Positions 8,891 to 18,174 are shown, counted from the first letter of the stretch. The stretch is 59,131 bases of DNA from Roseobacter sp. (GCA_024636475.1 JAGXHA010000016.1:1-59131), one strand, 5' to 3'. Made by a program: numbers and translations. Notes: generated from the sequence alone by a model not told the origin.

Positions 8891-10082
8891 AGGCCAGCGC
8901 CTTTGCAATACGTGCTGCAAGTTGGTGTGCCACCTGATCCTTGCTCATGCGCGGCCAGCTTTCGGTGCCTTCGTCACTGATCAAAATCACTGCATTCTCG
9001 GATCCGCCCATGATACCCGTCGCAGGTGACACATCGTTTGCGACAATCCAGTCACACCCTTTGCGCAGGCGTTTGGCCGTGGCATTTTCAACCACATCAT
9101 CGGTTTCAGCGGCGAACCCGATCACCAGCTTGGGGCGACCTTCTTTCATCTGGCACACAGTCTTGAGGATATCCGGATTCTCCGCGAACTCGAGCGACGG
9201 CAAACCATCTTTGGACTTTTTCAGCTTGCGGTCACTGGCGCAGGTCACCCGCCAATCGGCAACCGCAGCAGCAAAGACGCCCGCATCCACAGGCAATGCT
9301 GCATTTACGGCTTGCTGCATTTGCAAAGCGGTTTGCACCTTCACGACCTGAACACCATCCGGCGGGGCGACATCGGCAGGGCCGGTGACAAACACAACCT
9401 CAGCCCCTAAAGACGCCAAAGCATGGGCGATTGCTGTGCCTTGCGCACCGGACGACCGATTTGCGATATAGCGGACCGGATCAATGGGCTCGTGCGTCGG
9501 GCCAGACGTCACCAGAATGCGCCTGCCCTTGAGAGGCCCATCGGCCAAATGCGCCTCGATCGCGGCCACAACCTCCAAAGGTTCAGACATCCGGCCGGGG
9601 CCGAATTCACCGCAGGCCATGCCGCCGTCGTTGGGGCCAACGACATGAACGCCATCGCTGCGCAATGTCGCAAGGTTGCGCTGTGTTGCTGCATGTTCCC
9701 ACATCCGCACATTCATTGCAGGTACGATCATTACAGGCGTATCCGTCGCCAACAAAAGCGTCGAGGCCAGATCATTTGCCAGCCCCCCCGCCATTTTCGC
9801 CATCAGATCAGCCGTGGCCGGGGCCACGACAACCAGATCAGCCACGCGACTGAGTTGGATATGACCCATCTCGGCCTCGTCGCCCAAATCGAACAAATCA
9901 CGATAAATCTTTCGCCCGGCCAAAGCAGACACGGACAGCGGGGTCACGAACTCTTCGCCTGCTCGGGTCAAGACGGGCGTCACGGTCGCGCCGCGCTCGG
10001 CCAAACGCCGGATCAGATCAAGCGATTTGAAGGCCGCAATACCACCCCCAATGATAAGCAGAATGTGTTTTCCAGCCAGCAT
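8889..10082 (-). CDS. coaBC: Bifunctional phosphopantothenoylcysteine decarboxylase / phosphopantothenate-cysteine ligase
   Basis: 397 residues in two domains. The N-terminal flavoprotein decarboxylase (CoaC, about 1-185) shows IGGGIAAFKSLDLIRRL, the catalytic-His segment MGHIQLSR, PAMN and the substrate clamp GGMACGEFGPGRMSEP. The C-terminal ligase (CoaB, about 190-397) shows ILVTSGPTHEPIDPVR and NRSSGAQG, where many homologues have Lys instead of the first Ala. Together they make 4'-phosphopantetheine in coenzyme A synthesis, in the cytosol. The start is the ATG at 10082. chaN ends 65 bases upstream, so it is likely in one transcript with rpoH-chaN and dut. Confidence 0.96.
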   Translation of the reverse strand: MLAGKHILLIIGGGIAAFKSLDLIRRLAERGATVTPVLTRAGEEFVTPLSVSALAGRKIYRDLFDLGDEAEMGHIQLSRVADLVVVAPATADLMAKMAGGLANDLASTLLLATDTPVMIVPAMNVRMWEHAATQRNLATLRSDGVHVVGPNDGGMACGEFGPGRMSEPLEVVAAIEAHLADGPLKGRRILVTSGPTHEPIDPVRYIANRSSGAQGTAIAHALASLGAEVVFVTGPADVAPPDGVQVVKVQTALQMQQAVNAALPVDAGVFAAAVADWRVTCASDRKLKKSKDGLPSLEFAENPDILKTVCQMKEGRPKLVIGFAAETDDVVENATAKRLRKGCDWIVANDVSPATGIMGGSENAVILISDEGTESWPRMSKDQVAHQLAARIAKALA

Positions 10083-10147
10083 GTTCGGCCCTCTTTTACG
10101 CAGTCAAGACCAACCATAGGGCGCTCAGGCCCGTTCTGCCAGCCCCA

Positions 10148-10966
10148 TCACTGTGTACGAAACGCAAGGCAGGGGTCGTCGCGCTGGACCTGCGGGGACA
10201 TCACCAACACATCAAAATCACCTGTCGGGGCTTGATTGTCTTCGCCTTGGCCAACCGATACGACTTTCGCACCGAAACGCGCCCTTGCAAGGGTTGCAGG
10301 CATCCCCCAATCGGTGCGCGCATGACCATTGCCAGTTATGACCACAACAGGCCCACCCGTCTCGTCCAGTGCTTGCAGGGCAACCTGGGCCAGTCGCGCA
10401 TCCCTGAGCCGTTGAACATCGACCATCGCTGGCAACAAGTTGGCCGGCAGGGCATCGCAATGTGCTGTCATTTGCAAAGCCTCACGGGCGGTTTGCTGGT
10501 CCTCGGCCAGATCGTCCAACAATCCAAAGATGCCAGCATCTTCACCAAAGGCTATGGCCAGCCCGTCTTGCATCGCTTGCCGAGCGGCGTCTCTAGGGAC
10601 AGCCGCGCCGTAAACTCTTGCCGTCTGGGACGCCTTGAAGATCGGATAGTACATTGCGAAGTCCGGCCATCCCGAAGCATTCCAACCCAGCTTTTCTTCC
10701 AGTAAAGCCATATCGTCGATCAGTCTTGGCTCCACCAAAGCGGCCTGATCTGCAGTCAGCATTTCATAGATCACCGCCTTGGGGGCAAGACGATCAACCA
10801 TTTCTGCCTGAAACGCATGATGTGCGGGATTGTCGTGACTTTCGCCCAAAACGACAATTTGCGCAGCAGAAAGCCGCGCAAAGTCAGTGTCATCTAGGGT
10901 CGCGGCTGTCGCTTGTGGTGGAGCGATGACAGACGCGGCCAATAAGGCAAGTGCTGCTTTGATCAC
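10148..10966 (-). CDS. ChaN-type haem-binding/Tiki-superfamily exported protein
   Basis: 272 residues starting at a GTG that overlaps the rpoH stop (GTGA). A signal peptide is evident (MIKAALALLAASVIAPPQATA), cleaved after ATA; no lipobox cysteine is visible although ChaN homologues are often lipoproteins. The family signature LGESHDNPAHH (about residues 40-50) and the closing TGNGHARTDWG are present. ChaN of Campylobacter binds haem and is implicated in iron uptake; the wider family includes proteases of the Tiki fold, so function is not certain. Coupling to the heat-shock sigma gene is noteworthy and suggests joint expression. Confidence 0.75.
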   Translation of the reverse strand: MIKAALALLAASVIAPPQATAATLDDTDFARLSAAQIVVLGESHDNPAHHAFQAEMVDRLAPKAVIYEMLTADQAALVEPRLIDDMALLEEKLGWNASGWPDFAMYYPIFKASQTARVYGAAVPRDAARQAMQDGLAIAFGEDAGIFGLLDDLAEDQQTAREALQMTAHCDALPANLLPAMVDVQRLRDARLAQVALQALDETGGPVVVITGNGHARTDWGMPATLARARFGAKVVSVGQGEDNQAPTGDFDVLVMSPQVQRDDPCLAFRTQ

Positions 10967-11841
10967 ATCAAGAAGTGGTGCACTTCGGCAGACTGGGACT
11001 CAAGAGTTTTGCGCATCTTGCCAAAAGCTGCTGCCTCTAGCTGGCGAACACGCTCCTTTGACAGCTTCAACTCTTCCCCGAGGCTTTCCAGCGTCCGTGG
11101 CTGATCGCGCAACTTGCGCTCGCGTACGATAAACTGCTCGCGGTCGTTGAGCGCATGCATCGCCCCCAGCAGCCAATTGCGTAAAGTCGTTATGTCGTGG
11201 CTTTCTTCGACCTTCTCGGCGGCTTGTGCGCTGTCGTCAACCAGCGCATCAATCCATTCGCGGCCTTCGTCTTCGGCGGACTGGGTTGCGTTCAATGAAT
11301 AGTCAGAGCCGGAAAGACGCCCCTCCATCATCTCAACGTCGTGCATCGGAACGCCAATCTCGGTCGAGATCATCTGGCGTAACTGGTGCTTATCCAAGGT
11401 CTCTCCCGCGACCTGTGCTTCACGCTCAAGCCGGGCTTGTACGCGGCGCATGTTAAAAAACAGTGACTTTTGCGAAGACGTTGACCCGGTGCGCACCATC
11501 GACCAGTTCCGCATCACATGATCTTGAATGCTGGCCTTGATCCACCAGACTGCATATGTCGAAAATCTCACGCCACGGTCCGGATCGAATTTATCCGCGG
11601 CTTTCATCAGACCCAAGCTCGCTTCTTGGATCAAATCGTTCATCGGCGCGCCGTAACGCTTGAACTTGCTTGCCATTGAGATTGCGAGCCGCATGTAGGC
11701 TGTAATCAAACGGTGAAGCGCTTCTTCATCCCGTTCGTCACGCCACGCGTAGGCCAGTTTAAGCTCAGTTTCCGCATCTAAAAGCTCTGCTTTCATAGCG
11801 GTTCGGGTTAACGAAAATTCACGCGCTTGAGTTAGTGCCAT
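10963..11841 (-). CDS. rpoH: RNA polymerase heat-shock sigma factor RpoH
   Basis: 292 residues from the ATG at 11841, preceded by AGGGAAG; the frame stays open upstream but without a ribosome site. Region 2 shows LIQEASLGLMKAADKFDP and FSTYAVWWIKASIQDHVM (core binding, -10 contact). The RpoH-specific box QKSLFFNMRR is clear and separates this from RpoD and RpoS. Region 4 has the helix-turn-helix SLGEELKLSKERVRQLE. Rhodobacterales often carry two RpoH paralogues, and which one this is cannot be told from the window. It heads a minus-strand run rpoH-chaN-coaBC-dut-moeB; rpoH and chaN overlap by GTGA. Confidence 0.95.
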   Translation of the reverse strand: MALTQAREFSLTRTAMKAELLDAETELKLAYAWRDERDEEALHRLITAYMRLAISMASKFKRYGAPMNDLIQEASLGLMKAADKFDPDRGVRFSTYAVWWIKASIQDHVMRNWSMVRTGSTSSQKSLFFNMRRVQARLEREAQVAGETLDKHQLRQMISTEIGVPMHDVEMMEGRLSGSDYSLNATQSAEDEGREWIDALVDDSAQAAEKVEESHDITTLRNWLLGAMHALNDREQFIVRERKLRDQPRTLESLGEELKLSKERVRQLEAAAFGKMRKTLESQSAEVHHFLM

Positions 11842-12014
11842 GTTAATCTTCCCTGATGAACAAAAGATGTTACTTTTTATTTTACAACGCAAACAAGGTC
11901 GTTTTGGTTCAATTATTTTTCAAAAAAATTCTTGCCAGTCCAAGGCTTCCGCGTCTGTGACAGCAAATCGGAAAATTCTTTTTAAAATCAAAAAGTTTCC
12001 CAACATCATTTGAT

Positions 12015-12037
12015 TTGGTATGTTATTGTATACCCAA
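12015..12037. promoter_or_regulatory. Imperfect palindrome in the rpoH / phosphatase divergent region
   Basis: TTGGTAT (12015-12021) faces ATACCCAA (12030-12037), an inverted repeat with one extra base, and a consensus-like TTGACA lies at 12042-12047, in the 272-base AT-rich gap between rpoH and the divergent phosphatase gene. It could be an operator for either gene. No convincing -10 box at 17 bases from the TTGACA is visible. Confidence 0.3.
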
Positions 12038-12113
12038 TCCTTTGACATCCGATCAGATGCACTAGGTAGTTGTTCGCGCATTCGCCTGAACGCAAAATCA
12101 AAGGACAGTTTCG

Positions 12114-12695
12114 ATGACAACTTGGCACTGGGTCCGACACGGGCCCACCCACGAGCAAAGCCTTGTTGGATGGCGTGATGTCCCTGCGGATTTGTCAGAC
12201 AAAGCACAAATCGCGCGCCTGAACGCCCATCTTCCTAACGGAGCATTTTTGGTATCTTCCGATCTGATCCGTGCGATTGCGACAGCTGATGTTCTGGCGC
12301 ACCCCGAACGTCAGCGGTTACCCCACCAATCTGATTTCCGGGAGCTTGATTTCGGACTATGGGATGGGATGCTTGCCCGCGATGTCTCGCGCCAGCATCC
12401 CGAACTAAGCCAAGCCTACTGGACGACACCCGGCGATGTCGCTCCCCCTGAAGGTGAAAGCTGGAACGCAGCATCGCGTCGGATCAATGCAGCGGTCGAC
12501 AAGTTGAACGCCGACCACCCCAATGCCGATATCATTGCCGTTGCCCATTTCGGGGTGATCCTGACGCAGGTTCAGCGCGCGCTGAACGTGAGCGCCAAAG
12601 ATACAATGGCAAATAAAATCGACAATTTGTCAGCCACACAGATCAGCGTTACGAATGCCGAATGGAAAGTCGTTCAAATCAATCACAGCCCGTGA
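12114..12695 (+). CDS. Histidine phosphatase family protein (phosphoglycerate-mutase-like)
   Basis: 193 residues with the N-terminal catalytic motif VRHGPTHE (phospho-histidine nucleophile about residue 9), a DFRELDFGLWDG segment and the C-terminal second histidine in IIAVAHFGVI. This layout is typical of small-molecule phosphatases such as CobC/GpmB-like proteins; the substrate is unknown and there are no cobalamin genes nearby. The ATG at 12114 is preceded by AAAGGA. It is divergent from rpoH and reads towards the GST-like gene 59 bases downstream. Confidence 0.8.
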   Translation: MTTWHWVRHGPTHEQSLVGWRDVPADLSDKAQIARLNAHLPNGAFLVSSDLIRAIATADVLAHPERQRLPHQSDFRELDFGLWDGMLARDVSRQHPELSQAYWTTPGDVAPPEGESWNAASRRINAAVDKLNADHPNADIIAVAHFGVILTQVQRALNVSAKDTMANKIDNLSATQISVTNAEWKVVQINHSP

Positions 12696-12754
12696 AAACC
12701 CACTTCCCATAATAACATTTGCGTCGGTTTGGTTTACTCCGCTAAGATTATGGC

Positions 12755-13438
12755 ATGACCTATGATCTTTATATCGGAGACCGGACTTTTTCCAGTTGGT
12801 CCTTGCGCGGATGGTTGATGCTTGAGAAGTTTGGTCTGCCGAACCGCAGCCATATGGTCGGCCTTTATGGTGGCACCATGTCCCAGGACATGGCAACCTT
12901 AGCCCCGGCTACTTTGGTGCCCGCCCTTAAGACACCCGAAGGATATGTGATTGGCGAAACCCTTGCCATGGCAGAAACCTTGGCAGAGCGGCACCCCGAC
13001 AAGACCATGTGGCCCGCTGATTCGGCTGCGCGCGCCCGCGCACGATGGCTTTGCGCTGCAATGACCTCGGGTTTTTCAGCCCTGCGCGGGGAATGCCCCA
13101 TGCAGCTTCAGCATGTGAACGAGGACTTCCCGGTCTCGGATACTTTGGCAAAGGATCTTTCGCGTCTTGAGCAGCTTTGGGACTATGCCGCCGACGCGAC
13201 CGACGGCAAGGGTCCCTGGTTGTTTGGCAGCTATAGCTTGGCGGATGTATTTTACGCACCCGTATGTGCGCGGATTGTCGGATATGACCTGCCGGTTTCC
13301 AAAAGCGCGCGGGACTACTGCACCACAACAATAACCGATCCCACCTTTAAAAGCTGGCGCGCTGAGGGACAAAAGATCACTTATGATCCGTTCCCTTACG
13401 ACATGGGGTGTCCAACGCGGCCTTGGCCCAAAGCGTAA
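12755..13438 (+). CDS. Glutathione S-transferase family protein
   Basis: 227 residues. The N-terminal thioredoxin-like domain begins TYDLYIGDRTFSSWSLRG, in which the SSWSLR turn is the usual glutathione-site serine region of zeta/theta-like bacterial GSTs. The helical C-terminal domain spans roughly residues 90-215 (LFGSYSLADVFYAPVC). It is probably a cytosolic glutathione-dependent enzyme or stress protein; the substrate is unknown. It sits between the phosphatase and comM. An inverted repeat at 13473-13493 follows its stop. Confidence 0.8.
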   Translation: MTYDLYIGDRTFSSWSLRGWLMLEKFGLPNRSHMVGLYGGTMSQDMATLAPATLVPALKTPEGYVIGETLAMAETLAERHPDKTMWPADSAARARARWLCAAMTSGFSALRGECPMQLQHVNEDFPVSDTLAKDLSRLEQLWDYAADATDGKGPWLFGSYSLADVFYAPVCARIVGYDLPVSKSARDYCTTTITDPTFKSWRAEGQKITYDPFPYDMGCPTRPWPKA

Positions 13439-13472
13439 TCCCGCGCAATCTGAGCGGTTCAAATACGCAGCC

Positions 13473-13493
13473 AACCGTTTTACGTTAACGGTT
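13473..13493. terminator. Inverted repeat after the GST-like gene
   Basis: AACCGTT (13473-13479) and AACGGTT (13487-13493) are a perfect 7-base inverted repeat with a 7-base loop, 34 bases past the GST-like stop and about 55 bases before comM. It could be a weak terminator or an operator; it overlaps the TTAA pair noted separately. Confidence 0.3.
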
Positions 13494-13524
13494 ATTAAAC
13501 GTCGCCTACCTACGCATTAACCAT
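13485..13524 (+). promoter_or_regulatory. CtrA-like sites upstream of comM
   Basis: Two TTAA words (13485-13488 and 13495-13498) are separated by six bases (the CtrA consensus is TTAA-N7-TTAA), and a full half-site TTAACCAT lies at 13517-13524, 21 bases before the comM start. In several Rhodobacterales comM belongs to the CtrA-dependent regulon tied to gene-transfer-agent recipient ability, so a CtrA site is plausible here. Inferred from motif only. Confidence 0.4.
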
Positions 13525-13545
13525 GTAAGTCAAAAAAGGCTCAAT

Positions 13546-15060
13546 ATGGTTTCTTGCGCGTACACAGTAGCGTTTCAGGGGGTAGAGGCGCGGATTGTCG
13601 AGGTGCAATGCGCCGTCGCTGCCGGGCTGCCTGCATTTTCAATTGTCGGGCTTCCCGACAAGGCAGTGTCCGAGGCGCGTGATCGCGTCCGCGCCGCTTT
13701 GTCTTCGATGGCAATTGCACTGCCCAGCAAGCGCATTACCATTAACCTCAGTCCCGCTGACTTGCCCAAAGAGGGCAGCCATTTCGATCTTCCCATTGCG
13801 CTTGCGTTGCTTGCCGCCATCGACATCTTGCCAAATGATGTCATCCAGTCGGTGGTGGCCTTGGGCGAGTTATCTCTTGATGGCACATTGATCCCGGTGA
13901 TCGGTGCTTTGCCCGCCGCGATGGCCGCAGCAGAACATAATCGCAGCCTTCTTTGTCCGCAAGCATCCGGTGCCGAAGCCGCTTGGGTTGGCAATACCCA
14001 AGTCATTGCGGCCAGCTCTTTAGGGGCCGTGGTGCGACATTATACCGGTCAGGTGCCCATCAGCCCCGCTGATCCCGGCGAAGTCACAGCGCCACACCAG
14101 ACCAAGGATTTGCGTGATGTCAAAGGACAGGAACGCGCCAAACGTGCGTTGGAAATCGCAGCAGCAGGGCGCCATCATCTGCTGTTTGTCGGCACGCCCG
14201 GGTCGGGTAAATCCATGCTGGCGGCCCGTCTGCCCTCGATCTTGCCGCCGCTTACCCCGCGTGAAGCACTCAGCACCTCGATGATCCATTCGCTGGCCGG
14301 TTTACTGGTCGAGGGGGGGATATCGCGCGCACGTCCGTTTCGCGAACCCCATCACACCGCGTCGATGGCCGCAATCATTGGCGGCGGACGGCAGGCCAAA
14401 CCCGGCGAGGTAAGTCTTGCACATAATGGCGTACTTTTCATGGATGAATTCCCCGAATTCCCCCGCATGGTGCTCGAAACCTTGCGCCAACCGGTCGAGA
14501 CAGGTGAAGTGATGATCGCACGCGCCAATGCGCATGTGAAATATCCCTGCAAGTTCATGCTGGTTGCTGCTGCCAACCCCTGTAAATGCGGCCATCTGAG
14601 CGATCCTGCGCGTGCATGTGGTCGTGCGCCCACATGCGGCGAGGACTACATGGGACGGATCTCCGGGCCTTTGATGGACAGGTTTGATCTGCGTGTCGAT
14701 GTGCCCCCCGTGGCGTACACAGATCTGGATCTGCCCGGCAGCATCGAAGGATCAGCCCAGGTCGCAGCGCGTGTGGCCAAAGCCCGTCAGACGCAGGAAC
14801 AGCGGTTTGCCGGACAGTCCGGCACGCATCTGAACGCCGACGCGGAGGGCGACTTGCTGGAGCAAATTGCAACGCCAGATCCCGAGGCGCGCGCGCTTTT
14901 GTTGCGGGCCGCCGAGCGGTTTCATCTGTCTGCGCGTGGATACCACCGAGTTTTACGGGTCGCGCGGACGATTGCCGATCTTGATGGCGCAGACGTGGTT
15001 CAAAAACACCATCTGGCCGAGGCGCTTAGCTTTAGGCTTCCGGCTGGGGTAGCGCTTTGA
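13546..15060 (+). CDS. comM: ComM/YifB family magnesium-chelatase-like AAA ATPase
   Basis: 504 residues. An N-terminal Lon-protease-like (S5-fold) domain (about 1-165) is followed by an AAA+ domain with Walker A GTPGSGKSMLAARLPS, Walker B GVLFMDEFPEF and the family block PFREPHHTASMAAIIGGG; a C-terminal helical domain contains LSARGYHRVLRVARTIADL. ComM is a hexameric helicase that extends branch migration during natural transformation; in Rhodobacterales it also supports integration of DNA delivered by gene transfer agents. Start ATG at 13546 with AAGG upstream. The last 29 bases overlap the convergent esterase gene. Confidence 0.92.
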   Translation: MVSCAYTVAFQGVEARIVEVQCAVAAGLPAFSIVGLPDKAVSEARDRVRAALSSMAIALPSKRITINLSPADLPKEGSHFDLPIALALLAAIDILPNDVIQSVVALGELSLDGTLIPVIGALPAAMAAAEHNRSLLCPQASGAEAAWVGNTQVIAASSLGAVVRHYTGQVPISPADPGEVTAPHQTKDLRDVKGQERAKRALEIAAAGRHHLLFVGTPGSGKSMLAARLPSILPPLTPREALSTSMIHSLAGLLVEGGISRARPFREPHHTASMAAIIGGGRQAKPGEVSLAHNGVLFMDEFPEFPRMVLETLRQPVETGEVMIARANAHVKYPCKFMLVAAANPCKCGHLSDPARACGRAPTCGEDYMGRISGPLMDRFDLRVDVPPVAYTDLDLPGSIEGSAQVAARVAKARQTQEQRFAGQSGTHLNADAEGDLLEQIATPDPEARALLLRAAERFHLSARGYHRVLRVARTIADLDGADVVQKHHLAEALSFRLPAGVAL

Positions 15061-15943
15061 TCCAAACGGCCAAAGTGTCCAACGTCTGGTGCGCTTCGGG
15101 CAACAAATTGTGAAAGATGGGCCAGACATGTGGCAGGTCATGTTCCTCGTGAAAGGCAACGGCCACTTCGCAGTCCTTTAACAGGTGTTTCAAAGCATGC
15201 GCATCGTCGCGCAGAATTTCTGTGTCGCCAACACAGAGCCAAACAGGTGGAGCGCCCTCGAAACCGGCTTGCAACACGTTCAGCCTTGGATCAGCGCGAT
15301 CGGCACCCGCCTGATACATATCAACCGTTTCAGCCGCACGGTTCGCCGACAACACAACGTCTTGGGTCGCATTCTCTTTAAAACTGGCCCCTTGCAGCGC
15401 AAAATCGACGAAGGGTGAAAATCCGAAAACACCGCGCGGGAGCGGAAGGCCCTTGGCAAGGATCTGCGACAGCAGGCTAAAGGTCAAACCCCCGCCTGCA
15501 CTATCACCGCCGATAACAATGTTCGAGGACGCGACCCCAGACGTGACCAAAGCCAGATACGCCTTTTCGACATCATCATTTGCCGCAGGAAACGGGAACT
15601 CAGGCGCAAGCCTATAGCGCGGCATCACGACACGCGCGCCAACGCGGGCGGCAAGTTGCCCCATCATGGCGCAGTGGGTTTCAGGGCTGCCAAAAATAAA
15701 TCCGCCCCCGTGGATATAAAAGATCACAAGGTCGGACGACAGCTGTTTGGGGGTTACGGTCAATACTTCGCACCCCCCTGGCAAGCTGTCTTTCTTGATC
15801 GTCGTGCCGCGCGGTGAATGGAAAAAATACTTTGCGCTTCGCGCGAAATTCCGGCGCAACTTCTCTGCTGTCTTGGCCTGGCGCATTCGCGGTTTTTCGA
15901 CCAGCCGAAGATAGGTGTTCAAAACACCCCGCATCAGGCTCAC
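15032..15943 (-). CDS. Alpha/beta hydrolase, hormone-sensitive-lipase family esterase
   Basis: 303 residues. The oxyanion motif [11 protein letters not shown] (about residues 75-85), the nucleophile elbow GGDSAGGG, an Asp in [10 protein letters not shown] and the final His in EEHDLPHVW complete a bacterial HSL-type catalytic set. Such enzymes hydrolyse short-chain esters; the substrate is not predictable. The start is a GTG at 15943 overlapping the gshB stop (GTGA), so translation is probably coupled to gshB. Its 3' end runs 29 bases into the convergent comM. Confidence 0.88.
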   Translation of the reverse strand: MSLMRGVLNTYLRLVEKPRMRQAKTAEKLRRNFARSAKYFFHSPRGTTIKKDSLPGGCEVLTVTPKQLSSDLVIFYIHGGGFIFGSPETHCAMMGQLAARVGARVVMPRYRLAPEFPFPAANDDVEKAYLALVTSGVASSNIVIGGDSAGGGLTFSLLSQILAKGLPLPRGVFGFSPFVDFALQGASFKENATQDVVLSANRAAETVDMYQAGADRADPRLNVLQAGFEGAPPVWLCVGDTEILRDDAHALKHLLKDCEVAVAFHEEHDLPHVWPIFHNLLPEAHQTLDTLAVWIKALPQPEA

Positions 15944-16875
15944 GCGCGGCGTGCCTCGATCGCCTCCCAGATTTTGGCAGCGATGTTCGTACCGTCAAAG
16001 CGCTCAAGCTCTTGAATGCCCGTAGGCGAGGTCACGTTGATCTCTGTCAGATAGTCGCCGATCACGTCGATGCCGACAAAGACCTGTCCCTTTTCCTTGA
16101 GCAACGGGCCGATTGCCGCGCAAATCTCCAGATCGCGGTCGGTCAGACCGATCTTTTCGGGCCGCCCGCCCACATGCATGTTCGAACGGGTTTCACCTTC
16201 GGCGGGAACGCGGTTGATTGCGCCAACAGCCTCGCCATCAACAAGGATAACGCGCTTGTCGCCTTTTGAGACGGCTGGCAAAAACTTTTGCACGATCAAT
16301 GGTTCACGCGAAAATCCTGTGAACAGTTCATACAACGATCCAAGATTACGGTCGTTTTCGTCAAGCCGGAACACCCCTGCCCCGCCATTGCCATACAGCG
16401 GCTTGAGGATGACATCCTTGTGCTTCGCCTTAAACGCTTTGATCGTTTCAAGGTCGCGTGCGATGGTCGTTGGCGGGATAAGGTCGGGGAAATCCAGACA
16501 CATCAGTTTCTCGGGATAGTTACGCACCCAGAAGGGGTCGTTCACCACAAGCGTGGTTTTCTTGAGCCGGTCCAGAAGATGCGTCGAGGTTATATAGTGC
16601 ATGTCAAAGGGCGGGTCTTGACGCAGCCATACAACGTCAAAATCTGACAGGTCCACTTCACGAAGGGGGCCCAATGTGGCATGGTCACCCTGTACGCGCT
16701 GGACGGTCAGATCGTGACCGCGTGCCGTGATCCGCCCCTCCTGATAGGCCAGATGATCCGGCTTGTAATAGAAAAGAGAGTGCCCGCGCGCCTGTGCTTC
16801 TTCGGCAATGCGAAAGCTGCTGTCTGCGTTGATGTTCACGTCCCCGATAGGGTCCATTTGAAAGGCAATCTTCAT
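15940..16875 (-). CDS. gshB: Glutathione synthetase
   Basis: 311 residues beginning [20 protein letters not shown], the classic GshB N-terminus, followed by an ATP-grasp fold ([16 protein letters not shown] and the C-terminal [17 protein letters not shown], which binds substrate and Mg). It joins gamma-glutamylcysteine to glycine with ATP in the cytosol. ATG at 16875 with GGAG upstream. It follows yraN after 58 bases on the minus strand and overlaps the esterase gene; the order rsmI-yraN-gshB is common in alphaproteobacteria. Confidence 0.96.
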   Translation of the reverse strand: MKIAFQMDPIGDVNINADSSFRIAEEAQARGHSLFYYKPDHLAYQEGRITARGHDLTVQRVQGDHATLGPLREVDLSDFDVVWLRQDPPFDMHYITSTHLLDRLKKTTLVVNDPFWVRNYPEKLMCLDFPDLIPPTTIARDLETIKAFKAKHKDVILKPLYGNGGAGVFRLDENDRNLGSLYELFTGFSREPLIVQKFLPAVSKGDKRVILVDGEAVGAINRVPAEGETRSNMHVGGRPEKIGLTDRDLEICAAIGPLLKEKGQVFVGIDVIGDYLTEINVTSPTGIQELERFDGTNIAAKIWEAIEARRA

Positions 16876-16933
16876 CCGCTGTCTCCGTCCTGTTCATCAT
16901 TAGATGACGCAGCACGGCGCGGGGTGCAATGGG

Positions 16934-17308
16934 TCAACCGTGACCAAAGGCGTTTTCCAAGATGCGCAGCGCACCGACCTGGTTCACCAAGGCAACATCA
17001 AAACGCATGTTCATGAGCGCGCCGTCAGGCTGGGTGCCCACAAACTCTTCTGCTGATCCATAAATGCGCGCGATCTGATGACGGGTCACCCTTTCCGCGG
17101 CACGATCGAAACTTTTGCTTTTCTTGACCTCGACAAAAACAAATCCTTCAGCGTTGCGCATGACCAAATCAATTTCGCCACGCTTTCCCCGCCATCTCTC
17201 AAAAGCCAACAGATATCCGCGCCGCTGGTAATCCTGGGCCACAGCAAACTCAGCAGCCCGGCCTGCGTGATAGCTAACCGAGCCCTGAATCTGTTTTACG
17301 CCATCCAT
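16934..17308 (-). CDS. YraN family (UPF0102) predicted endonuclease-like protein
   Basis: 124 residues with the UPF0102 restriction-endonuclease-like core: GRAAEFAVAQDYQRRGY, then RGKRGEIDLVM and FVEVKKSKSFDRAAERV, in which the E-x-K type residues of the fold are conserved. The cellular role is not established; it is thought to act on DNA. Its ATG lies two bases after the rsmI stop, so the two are almost certainly co-transcribed, as in many proteobacteria. Confidence 0.88.
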   Translation of the reverse strand: MDGVKQIQGSVSYHAGRAAEFAVAQDYQRRGYLLAFERWRGKRGEIDLVMRNAEGFVFVEVKKSKSFDRAAERVTRHQIARIYGSAEEFVGTQPDGALMNMRFDVALVNQVGALRILENAFGHG

Positions 17309-17310
17309 TG

Positions 17311-18174
17311 CTATGCTTTCCCTTTGCCCTGTTCCAACGCCGCCTGATACACTTGCCTGCGCGGCAAATTATGTGCTTGCGCAACCACATCGACCGCATC
17401 ACGCATCGACATCGTTTCCAAAGCGGCCGCAAGATCAGAGGTTAGGTCAGTTTCACTAACCGACGGTAAACGGCCCCGGTCAATCAAGACGACGATCTCG
17501 CCTTTTGGGGTCTTATCGGCGTAGTGATCTTGAAGTTCAGCCAAAGTACCACGCTGGATTTCTTCGAATTTCTTTGTCAGTTCGCGGCACACGGCGGCAG
17601 GGCGTTCTGGGCCAAGCGCATTGGCCGCGTCCCCCAGCATCGCTCCGATCCGCTTGGGCGATTCGTAGAAGACCAGCGTGCCTTGAACGTCTTTGAGCTT
17701 TTGCAGCGCCGTCAGGCGGGCTGATTTCGCGTTTGGCAGAAAGCCCGCAAAGAAAAATGCATCCGTCGGCAACCCGCCCAACGCAAGTGCCGTCAGCACC
17801 GCAGAGGGGCCGGGTGCGCAGGTCATCATCAAACCTGCTTCTGACACAGCGCGCGACAATTCAAACCCCGGATCGGCGATAAGCGGCATGCCTGCTTCGG
17901 ACGCGTAGGCGACCGATTGCCCGTTTCGAATGGCCGCCAACAGCTTGTCCTGAACGCCTGCGCCCGAGTAATCATGCAACGCAAGAACGTAGCGTCCCTC
18001 CAATGGCACGCCGTGAATATCCATTAACCTACGCAGGCTTCGCGTGTCTTCGGCGGCCAGTACATCAGCAGATGCCAATACGTCCAATGCCCGCAAGGTT
18101 ATGTCGCGGGCGGTTCCAATCGGGACGCCAACAAAGTAAAGGCCCGCCGATAGGGGCACCTTTTGATAATTCAA
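17311..18174 (-). CDS. rsmI: 16S rRNA (cytidine1402-2'-O)-methyltransferase RsmI
   Basis: 287 residues if it starts at the TTG at 18174 (mature start reads NYQKVPLSAGLYFVGVPIG, the usual RsmI N-terminus). An ATG at 18261 is in frame, but its extra 29 residues do not look like the family and the extension would reach the divergent lipoprotein gene start. Family blocks: PIGTARDITLRALDVL, AAEDTRSLRRL, LIADPGFELSRA, FFFAGFLP and CRELTKKFEEIQRGTL. It methylates the ribose of C1402 in the decoding centre using SAM. Confidence 0.9.
   Translation of the reverse strand: MNYQKVPLSAGLYFVGVPIGTARDITLRALDVLASADVLAAEDTRSLRRLMDIHGVPLEGRYVLALHDYSGAGVQDKLLAAIRNGQSVAYASEAGMPLIADPGFELSRAVSEAGLMMTCAPGPSAVLTALALGGLPTDAFFFAGFLPNAKSARLTALQKLKDVQGTLVFYESPKRIGAMLGDAANALGPERPAAVCRELTKKFEEIQRGTLAELQDHYADKTPKGEIVVLIDRGRLPSVSETDLTSDLAAALETMSMRDAVDVVAQAHNLPRRQVYQAALEQGKGKA

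Noticed and set aside
13485..13498. Full CtrA site TTAA-N7-TTAA before comM
   Set aside because: The spacer is six bases rather than seven, so only the half-site at 13517 is reported as evidence.
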